Assembly (NCBI GenBank): GCA_025928215.1
Contig: JAICJW010000104.1
Coordinates: 1 to 11,938, forward strand
Origin: Chloroflexia bacterium
GTDB lineage: Bacteria; Chloroflexota; Chloroflexia; Thermomicrobiales; JALYUS01
Direction: 5' to 3'
Length of the DNA stretch: 11,938 nt
Part shown: piece after piece, positions 6,666-11,938 of the stretch
Layout: each line of letters starts with the position of its first letter
How positions within the stretch are numbered: the first letter of the stretch is position 1
Program-made: the position numbers and the translations under genes
Notes under the pieces: generated by a model
Seen by the model: the letters and a program-made list of their open reading frames with translations, nothing else
What the model was told of the DNA's origin: nothing
Database searches by the model: none

Positions 6666-6714
6666 ATGCTGACTATCGACTGCTGGCTACTGCCTACTGC
6701 CTACGGACTACTGA
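6666..6714. repeat. Degenerate heptanucleotide tandem repeat
   Basis: Seven consecutive 7-base units run in strict phase: ATGCTGA, CTATCGA, CTGCTGG, CTACTGC, CTACTGC, CTACGGA and CTACTGA. The last unit touches the ribosome binding site of the next gene (TAAGGAG, 6715-6721), so the array lies in the leader or promoter of that gene. Its form resembles the short tandemly repeated repetitive sequences described in cyanobacteria. Confidence 0.65.
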
Positions 6715-6726
6715 TAAGGAGCAATG

Positions 6727-7305
6727 ATGCGCGGGTTCCTGATTTTTCTGACAACGCTCGTTCTCGGCGCGGCGATGGCGCTCGCCGCCGTGTATTTCTT
6801 CGTCACGCGCCCGGCGCCGACGCGCATCGCCGCGACGACAGTTCCGGTCAGCAGTGCGGCGGCGGGCAATTTCGACACGAAAATCAATCAGATCATCGCC
6901 GCGCCGCCCAATACTGATGTGACGGTGGAACTGACCGATGAGGAACTGACCTCGAAGTTCGCGCAGACAGTGCGCGAGGAACGCGTCGCCATCGGCGCGG
7001 ACATTCAGAATCCGCAGGTCTCCGTGCATGATGGCCGCGTCTTCGCGGGGGGCAAGGCGAAGAGCGACAGTTTCCCCGTGCGCGTGGACCTCGTCGTCGT
7101 CGCTGTGCCAACCGCCGTGAACGGCAAGCTGATGCTCCGGGTCGAGCGGGTCGAGAGCGGCCGCTTTCCGCTGCCGAGCAACATCACGGATCAGATCGTA
7201 GCCAGTGTTCAGAACGACGCGCTCATCAATGACAATCTGCCGATCTATGTGGATCGCGTCGAAGTGCTGGACGGGAAACTGCGCCTCACCGGACGCCCGA
7301 AGTAA
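6727..7305 (+). CDS. Membrane-anchored protein of unknown function
   Basis: The product is 192 residues long with one N-terminal membrane segment (about residues 3-26, RGFLIFLTTLVLGAAMALAAVYFFV). A short Ala/Ser/Thr-rich stretch and a soluble extracytoplasmic domain of about 145 residues follow. The domain contains VELTDEELTSKF, then alternating beta strands with VDLVVVAV and LMLRVERVESGRFPLP, and a closing VEVLDGKLRLTGRPK. This order (an 'lt.eeL' helix, strands, a GxxPLP turn, and a C-terminal 'dGkl.l.G' strand) resembles YpmS/DUF2140 and DUF2993-like proteins, some of which bind lipids, but the match is by overall layout only. The ATG at 6727 has TAAGGAG (6715-6721) 5 bases before it; the ATG at 6724 would leave only 2. 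Heptad repeats lie on both sides of the gene. No function is assigned. Confidence 0.8.
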   Translation: MRGFLIFLTTLVLGAAMALAAVYFFVTRPAPTRIAATTVPVSSAAAGNFDTKINQIIAAPPNTDVTVELTDEELTSKFAQTVREERVAIGADIQNPQVSVHDGRVFAGGKAKSDSFPVRVDLVVVAVPTAVNGKLMLRVERVESGRFPLPSNITDQIVASVQNDALINDNLPIYVDRVEVLDGKLRLTGRPK

Positions 7306-7385
7306 CGCTTGGGAAGTAACAAGCATCAAGTAACAAGAAGCCGATCTCTCGTTACTTGCTACTTTGGACTTATTCCTTGTTACTC
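7300..7385. repeat. Heptad-repeat palindrome between convergent genes, likely bidirectional terminator
   Basis: The left side holds 7-base units AAGTAAC (7300, 7314, 7328), AAGCATC (7321) and AAGAAGC (7335). The right side holds inverse units GTTACTT (7351), GCTACTT (7358), TGGACTT (7365), ATTCCTT (7372) and GTTACTC (7379). AGTAACAAG (7315-7323) pairs with CTTGTTACT (7376-7384), and inside it CAAGTAAC (7327-7334) pairs with GTTACTTG (7351-7358). The first unit contains the TAA stop of the upstream gene. The element fills nearly the whole gap to the glycoside hydrolase stop. Confidence 0.7.
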
Positions 7386-7388
7386 ACG

Positions 7389-9353
7389 CTACCGCCACCA
7401 CCCGCCGCTGCGGATGAGATCATTACCGAGCAACCCTTCGAGAACGGGCAAGGGATTATCCGTGAATTCGGGGTGGTATTCCAGCCGCGTCCGCTCGAAA
7501 TACTGCACGGTGTAGAGCTTGCCGTCGTCCGCGTTCTTCTCGACCAGCGGTTCGCTGATCGGATAGCCGAAGACGGGGAGGCCGCCACCCTGCTTCCAGA
7601 ATTGGAGGAACGGCCCGGTAAGTGTGTGCGAAGTCTCCGCAAAGTACATGCCGGAGAAGGGTGGCGAGGGTGGAGGCGTGGGCGTCGCGGTGTCCGCCTT
7701 CGCCGCGCCGGGTGTGCCGCTCGCGACCGGCGTCGTCGGCTTCGGCGTCGGTGAGGGCGTTGGCGTCGGTATGGCGGGTGGCCGCGTCGGCGCGCCGGGG
7801 GAGGGGAAGTAGACATCGCTGTCGAGCGCCGGGCGCGGTACGGTTGGGAAGGTACGCCCGCGCGTCGTCGTGCTGCCGAGTAGGGTCAGGAGCACCTCGT
7901 TCGGCGTCCCCGCGAACTCGTCGTGGAACTCGAACCGCGCCCGTTCGAAGATCTGCACGACGCGCCCTGCCGAGGTGTAGACACTCGTACGCGGCAGGCC
8001 GAACCGCTCCAGGCCGCCGTTCCGCTCCCAGTAGAGGCGGAAAGGCCCGGCGAGCCAATGCTTCGTGTCCGGGAACCACTTGGCATCGGCGGCGGTCGGT
8101 TTGTTCGAGTCTTCCGGCGCGGTGGGAAGGGCTGCTGGCCGCGCGATGCTTGCATACGCCCGGAGGGCATCCTTGCGTGGCCACGGCTCACCGGGATGAT
8201 TGCCATCGCGGCGGAAGGCGAACAGGCCCCAGTGGGTCTGCTCGCCTCCTTGTTCCACGATCGTGAAATCCTCCAACTTGAACCAGAAGGCGTGTTCGAC
8301 GATGTCGCGCATCCTGGTGAGCGCGGTGAGTGTGTCCGTGAGGTATGCCGATTGTTTCGCTTCATCGTCCGTGACGGGGATAATGCCGGACTCTGGCACG
8401 GCGGGGGCGGCGGCCTGCATGCCGAACTCCGTGACCCAGATTTTCTTGAATCCCTCGCCCGCCTGCTCCATCACCGCGTGCATATCGCGCAGATGGCCGG
8501 GAATAGCGGCGGCGGTCAATTCATACGGATGATCGGCGACGGCATCCCACGGTGCGCCACCTCGCCCCCGAATGACGGGCGAGTTGTACATCTGCCGGAG
8601 GTACGGGATATCGTAGTTGTCCGGGTAGGCGCCGGAGGTATTAATGAGACCGCCGAGGATGACGGGTACGCTCGGGCTGATGCTCTTGAGGCGCGGATAG
8701 GTGAGCGACATGATTGCCGCCATCCGATCCGGGAAGATGCGCTGCTGCTGCCCCTTGGTGATGAAATCTAATTGCGTGTTTGAATTCGGCTCATTGACGA
8801 TCTCCCACGCATTGACGTACCCCGCGTAGTGCCCGGCGATCTCCGCCGCGCGATCCGCGAAGCCGCGTATGAAAGGATTGGAGCCATCCTGCTGGTCGGT
8901 GGGGTCATTCACCTTGTTGAGCATGTAGGTATAGTTGGTGTCACGGACGATACCATAAGAGAGCAGGCCAAGAACGTTCATGTTGTAGCGCTTGCAGAGA
9001 TCGGTGAGAAACCAGTCATATTTCTCGTAGGGCATCATGCCGGGGCCAGTCGGGTCCCCGTATTCGGCAAAGAATTCGATCCGTACCCATTTCGCACCGT
9101 CCGCCGCCATCTCCTTGACCGTGTTTTCCAGTACGGTCTTATTGACGTCGTTGTTGAAGTGGATGGTATCGGTATTCCACTCGTAATAGGGATCACGCCC
9201 GACAACTCCGAAGAAACCGTCGCGATCCGGATAGGGATCGGTCAACGCGGAGGAGGCTGAGGCGGGTGGTTGCGTTGTCGGAAGTAACGTGAGGAGCAAA
9301 AGCAAGACGAGCATCGCGCCGCGTCGCGCGCTCCGACGATCACTAACAGCCAT
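7389..9353 (-). CDS. Secreted clan GH-A glycoside hydrolase with two C-terminal repeat modules
   Basis: The 654-residue protein starts with a signal peptide (arginine-rich start, hydrophobic core about residues 14-25). Residues 45-400 form a GH5/GH39-like TIM barrel. E188 in NAWEIVNEPN is the likely acid/base and E309 in IWVTEFG the likely nucleophile, 121 residues apart as usual for clan GH-A retaining enzymes. Two copies of a roughly 75-residue module follow, at 426-500 and 573-650 (pattern WFPDTKHWLAGPFRLYWERN ... QIFERARFEFH). They are separated by a Pro/Thr/Ser-rich linker with TPTPSPTPKPTTP. In my experience such modules recur on secreted Chloroflexota proteins; their function is unknown to me, with cell-wall or carbohydrate attachment plausible. 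The ATG at 9353 has GGAGGG 6 bases before it. The glycan substrate is not predictable. Confidence 0.9.
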   Translation of the reverse strand: MAVSDRRSARRGAMLVLLLLLTLLPTTQPPASASSALTDPYPDRDGFFGVVGRDPYYEWNTDTIHFNNDVNKTVLENTVKEMAADGAKWVRIEFFAEYGDPTGPGMMPYEKYDWFLTDLCKRYNMNVLGLLSYGIVRDTNYTYMLNKVNDPTDQQDGSNPFIRGFADRAAEIAGHYAGYVNAWEIVNEPNSNTQLDFITKGQQQRIFPDRMAAIMSLTYPRLKSISPSVPVILGGLINTSGAYPDNYDIPYLRQMYNSPVIRGRGGAPWDAVADHPYELTAAAIPGHLRDMHAVMEQAGEGFKKIWVTEFGMQAAAPAVPESGIIPVTDDEAKQSAYLTDTLTALTRMRDIVEHAFWFKLEDFTIVEQGGEQTHWGLFAFRRDGNHPGEPWPRKDALRAYASIARPAALPTAPEDSNKPTAADAKWFPDTKHWLAGPFRLYWERNGGLERFGLPRTSVYTSAGRVVQIFERARFEFHDEFAGTPNEVLLTLLGSTTTRGRTFPTVPRPALDSDVYFPSPGAPTRPPAIPTPTPSPTPKPTTPVASGTPGAAKADTATPTPPPSPPFSGMYFAETSHTLTGPFLQFWKQGGGLPVFGYPISEPLVEKNADDGKLYTVQYFERTRLEYHPEFTDNPLPVLEGLLGNDLIRSGGWWR

Positions 9354-9418
9354 CGTTCACCCTCCCCACCACCAGTCCGCGCCGCCCCATCCCGCCCCAC
9401 ATGCTTCCGCACGAACAA

Positions 9419-9443
9419 CCTGTACGGTTGCAACCAGTACAGG
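9419..9443. promoter_or_regulatory. Nested palindrome, candidate operator in the divergent control region
   Basis: The arms CCTGTAC (9419-9425) and GTACAGG (9437-9443) enclose a perfect 10-bp palindrome GGTTGCAACC (9426-9435) plus one extra A. Just downstream is another palindrome, TGCATGCA (9448-9455). The site is centred about 59 bases before the predicted start of the kinase transcript, a position typical of an activator site, and about 78 bases before the hydrolase start codon. Confidence 0.55.
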
Positions 9444-9474
9444 ATTGTGCATGCATGTCGCGAATGATGCAAAC

Positions 9475-9483
9475 TGTTATAGT
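9475..9483 (+). promoter_or_regulatory. Extended -10 promoter of the histidine kinase gene
   Basis: TGTTATAGT is an extended -10 element (TGn plus TATAGT at 9478-9483). The -35 region (9455-9460, ATGTCG) is poor, which fits an activator-dependent or extended -10 promoter. The predicted start is near 9490. Confidence 0.55.
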
Positions 9484-9519
9484 GGTAAAGAGGCCGATGG
9501 GTCGAGAGGAATACGCCAC

Positions 9520-11223
9520 ATGGTTATAGACAACCGAGCCTTACCTGATCTGGCGATCCAGGAGCGTGAATCGCTTCTGCAACAAGTCGCCCGTCTGGAC
9601 GCCCTTCACCAGATTCATCGTGCCGCCGCTTCAACGCTCGATCTCGAACCGATGCTGGAAATGGTGGTGACGACGGCGGCGGCGGTGATGCGGAGCGATG
9701 CGTGCAGCGTCTATCTACACGACGAGGAACGCGGCCATCTCATCCTCTCCGCTGTCGTCGGATTGCCCGATGAGGCGATAGGCAGGGTAACGCTGGCGAT
9801 CGGTGAGGGGATCACGGGCCTCGCCGCGCGGCGGCAAACCATCATCTCCACGCCGGATGCGCACGCGCATCCGGCCTATGCTCCCATGCCCTACCTGAAC
9901 GACGATCACCTGCACGCGCACATCTCCGTGCCGATGTTCCTGCCCGCCGTCGGTCGGTTAGTCGGCGTGCTCAACCTGCATTTTCGGGATCGCCGCACGT
10001 TGGGTGACGACGATCTCGCTTTTCTGACCACCGTCGCGGGGGAACTCGCCATCGCCATTGACCACGCGCGGCTCTATCAAGCAACCGATGTCGCGCTGCA
10101 TCGGAAAGTCGCCGAACTCCAGACGCTGCAGAAGGTGACGGCAGTCGTCACCAGCACGCTTGATCTGACGCAGGTGTTGGAAACGATCGCGGAGCAGGCG
10201 GCGGTGCTCGGTCAGGCGGATGTGGTCAGCATGTATGAACTCGGGCCGGACGGCGAGAGCCTGACCTTCCTTGCCGGGTATGAGGCGACGAATGGCGAGG
10301 GCGCGCCGGTGCGGGAGGAGATGCGGAAGGAGGCCGTCCGGCGGGCGATGCAGATCTCCGCGCTCGACCCCGGCGATTCGCTGCCGGTCGTCACGACCGG
10401 TGCGGACGATGGCGCGGGCGAAGGGACGGTCTTCTGTATCCCGCTTCGTACCGCGCATGGCATGATCGGCGGGATTTGCCTCCATTTCGATATGGGGAAC
10501 GGCCCAAGCCGCGATCAGGTTGACCTCCTGGAGTCCTTTTGTAATACCGCCGCCATCGCCATCGAACAGGCACGGCTGTATGACGACGCGCGCCGCTCGC
10601 TGACGAGCAAGTCGGCTCTCTTACAGGAGATGCATCACCGCGTCCGAAACAACTTGCAGACCGTCGCCGCCCTCCTCTCGATGCACGTCCGGCGGGCGGG
10701 TGAGCAGGCATGGGCGCTGCCGCTTAAGGAGGCGGTCAACCGCATCCGCTCCATCGCTGCCGTGCATGATCTGCTGACCCGCGAGGACATTGGTATCACG
10801 ACGGTCAATGAGGTGGCGAAACTCGTCACCGATGAGGCCGCGACGACGCTCCTGCCCCCGGGCGCGGAGTATCTGTTTGTCGTCGCGGGGGAACCGGCGG
10901 AGGTCTCATCGCGCGAGGCAACGGTGCTGGCGATCCTGATTAATGAACTGGTTGCGAACGCCGTCCTGCATGGCCTTGAAGGGCGCATGCACGGCGTTGT
11001 GAAGGTGCATATCGGCCTGGCGGACGGCCAGGTGACGGTGCGCGTCGAGGATGACGGCAAGGGCTTCCCGCCCGGCTTCCGTGCCGAGAGGGACGGCGGG
11101 CTTGGCCTGCAAATCACGCAAAACCTCGTCTCCACGGACCTGCGCGGCACCGTCTCATTGGAGCCAAGCCCGCTCGGGGGTGGCGCGGTCGTGCTCACCT
11201 TCACGCCCCGTCTCGGCGCATAG
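9520..11223 (+). CDS. Two-GAF sensor histidine kinase, HisKA_2 type
   Basis: The 567-residue soluble protein has two tandem GAF sensor domains (about 30-185 and 200-352), then a HisKA_2 dimerisation and phosphotransfer domain, then a HATPase domain (about 430-564). The H-box is EMHHRVRNNLQ at 370-380 with H373 the likely phospho-acceptor. The N-box is NELVANAVLHG (475-485), the G1 box DDGKGFP (511-517) and the G2 box GGLGLQI (526-532). HisKA_2 kinases such as PdtaS usually phosphorylate an ANTAR-type antitermination regulator, but none is nearby, so this is an orphan kinase here. The GAF domains may sense a small ligand or redox state; no cysteine cluster or obvious chromophore site was noted. 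The ATG at 9520 has AGAGGA (9505-9510) 9 bases upstream, and the -10 box at 9478 argues against the in-frame start at 9451. Confidence 0.93.
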   Translation: MVIDNRALPDLAIQERESLLQQVARLDALHQIHRAAASTLDLEPMLEMVVTTAAAVMRSDACSVYLHDEERGHLILSAVVGLPDEAIGRVTLAIGEGITGLAARRQTIISTPDAHAHPAYAPMPYLNDDHLHAHISVPMFLPAVGRLVGVLNLHFRDRRTLGDDDLAFLTTVAGELAIAIDHARLYQATDVALHRKVAELQTLQKVTAVVTSTLDLTQVLETIAEQAAVLGQADVVSMYELGPDGESLTFLAGYEATNGEGAPVREEMRKEAVRRAMQISALDPGDSLPVVTTGADDGAGEGTVFCIPLRTAHGMIGGICLHFDMGNGPSRDQVDLLESFCNTAAIAIEQARLYDDARRSLTSKSALLQEMHHRVRNNLQTVAALLSMHVRRAGEQAWALPLKEAVNRIRSIAAVHDLLTREDIGITTVNEVAKLVTDEAATTLLPPGAEYLFVVAGEPAEVSSREATVLAILINELVANAVLHGLEGRMHGVVKVHIGLADGQVTVRVEDDGKGFPPGFRAERDGGLGLQITQNLVSTDLRGTVSLEPSPLGGGAVVLTFTPRLGA

Positions 11224-11229
11224 TTCACC

Positions 11230-11938
11230 TCACTCCTGCTCCTGCGCTTTTCGTAATGTGACGGTGCGCTCGTAGGCGGCGTAAACGGCTTTGGAGAGGA
11301 CGGTGCGGAGGCCGCCTTTCTCCATCTCGTAGATCGCTGCCGCGCTCGTGCCGCCGGGCGAGGTGACGAGGTTACGCAGTTCGGCGGGGTGCTTGTGCGA
11401 TTGCGCGGCGAAGGCGACCGAACCGGCCATCGTCTGAATCACCAGTTGCTCCGCGAGGTGGCGCGAGAAGCCGAGGTGAACGCCCGCGTCTATCAGCGCC
11501 TCCATGACGAGGAAGATGTAGGTCGGTCCGGTGCCGGAGAGCGCCGTCGCCATGTCCACCAGTTTTTCGTCCTCGACGGAGTGGGCGTGGCCGAGCGCGC
11601 CGAGCGCGGTGCCAATCATCGCGCGTTGGGCGTCGGTGACGGCGGCGGTCGTCGCCCAGACGCTGACGCCCGCGCCGATCTGCGCGGGGGTGTTCGGCAT
11701 TGCCCGGGCCGCCGCGCCATGTCCGCCGAGACCATTGACGATCGTCGTCAGGGGCACGCCCGCCGCGATCGAGAGGACGACCTGCTCCGGCGCGATCACG
11801 TCCCGCAGTTCGCTCAGGGCGCTGCGAATTACCTGCGGCTTGACGGTCAGGACGACGAGATCCGCGCCGCGCGCCGCTTCAGGGTTTGCCTCGACGACCG
11901 ATACGCCATAGCGCGCCTGCAACTCCTCTCGCCGCCCA
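11230..11938 (-). CDS. proC: Pyrroline-5-carboxylate reductase (5' partial)
   Basis: The enzyme (EC 1.5.1.2) reduces pyrroline-5-carboxylate to proline with NAD(P)H, the last step of proline synthesis, in the cytoplasm. The frame is open to the right edge, and the residues before the TTG at 11922 (GRREE) fit the family, so that TTG is not the start. About 235 residues are visible and roughly 35, including the nucleotide-binding GxGxxG, are cut off. Visible landmarks are VVLTVKPQ, SIAAGV, RAMPNTPAQIGAG, the dimerisation-domain signature ALSGTGPTYIFLVMEALIDAGV, and the C-terminal LRNLVTSPGGTSAAAIYEME. The gene converges on the histidine kinase gene with only 6 bases between the two stop codons and no terminator hairpin in that gap. 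No proline-related neighbour is in view. Confidence 0.97.
   Translation of the reverse strand, partial: GRREELQARYGVSVVEANPEAARGADLVVLTVKPQVIRSALSELRDVIAPEQVVLSIAAGVPLTTIVNGLGGHGAAARAMPNTPAQIGAGVSVWATTAAVTDAQRAMIGTALGALGHAHSVEDEKLVDMATALSGTGPTYIFLVMEALIDAGVHLGFSRHLAEQLVIQTMAGSVAFAAQSHKHPAELRNLVTSPGGTSAAAIYEMEKGGLRTVLSKAVYAAYERTVTLRKAQEQE

Noticed and set aside
7923..8771. A 282-codon plus-strand frame inside the glycoside hydrolase gene
   Set aside because: It is the antisense shadow of the hydrolase. The minus-strand frame has a signal peptide, both catalytic glutamates and two repeat modules.
9289..9519. An N-terminal extension of the histidine kinase from in-frame upstream starts
   Set aside because: The extension would cover the nested palindrome and the -10 box and overlap the divergent hydrolase gene. 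A ribosome binding site fits 9520.

Overview
The window is GC-rich bacterial DNA with nine protein genes, two of them cut by the window edges. The protein types suggest a Chloroflexota bacterium, perhaps from the Thermomicrobia side. The main clues are a secreted glycoside hydrolase with two 'GPF..YWe.nGGLe.FG.P ... vQyFERaR.E.H' modules, a T-box leader in a high-GC genome, and several REP-like repeats in the gaps. This placement is an inference from protein and repeat style; no marker gene is present.

Layout, left to right. (1) Bases 1-458 hold the C-terminal part of a sugar-phosphate isomerase/epimerase-type TIM barrel, followed directly by a repeat-built hairpin terminator. (2) Bases 552-1007 form a long regulatory leader. 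It has a strong sigma-70-type promoter, a complete T-box riboswitch with an arginine (CGC) specifier, and a second, REP-like hairpin. It drives argG (1008-2243), so arginine synthesis appears to respond to uncharged tRNA-Arg. (3) After a hairpin terminator, a metallo-beta-lactamase-fold hydrolase and an O-antigen ligase/polymerase-like membrane protein form a two-gene unit (2357-4746). (4) A small MgtC/SapB-type membrane protein is encoded on the minus strand, and its 3' end overlaps that of the ligase gene by 92 bp. (5) An MFS transporter runs divergently from it. (6) A small membrane-anchored protein follows, bracketed by heptanucleotide repeats. (7) A secreted clan GH-A glycoside hydrolase lies on the minus strand. 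(8) Divergent from it is a soluble two-GAF histidine kinase of the HisKA_2 type, with a nested palindrome in the shared control region. (9) proC, cut by the right edge, converges on the kinase with only 6 bp between stop codons.

The genes do not form a single pathway. argG and proC are both amino-acid biosynthesis genes. The ligase-like protein and the secreted hydrolase both point to cell-surface or extracellular polysaccharide work. No mobile element, CRISPR array, rRNA or tRNA gene was seen. The most informative feature is the arginine T-box, which has a canonical Stem I but an intrinsic terminator with no clear U tract. Next are the short-period (7- and 9-nt) repeats, two of which begin at or within a stop codon and continue into an inverted arm.
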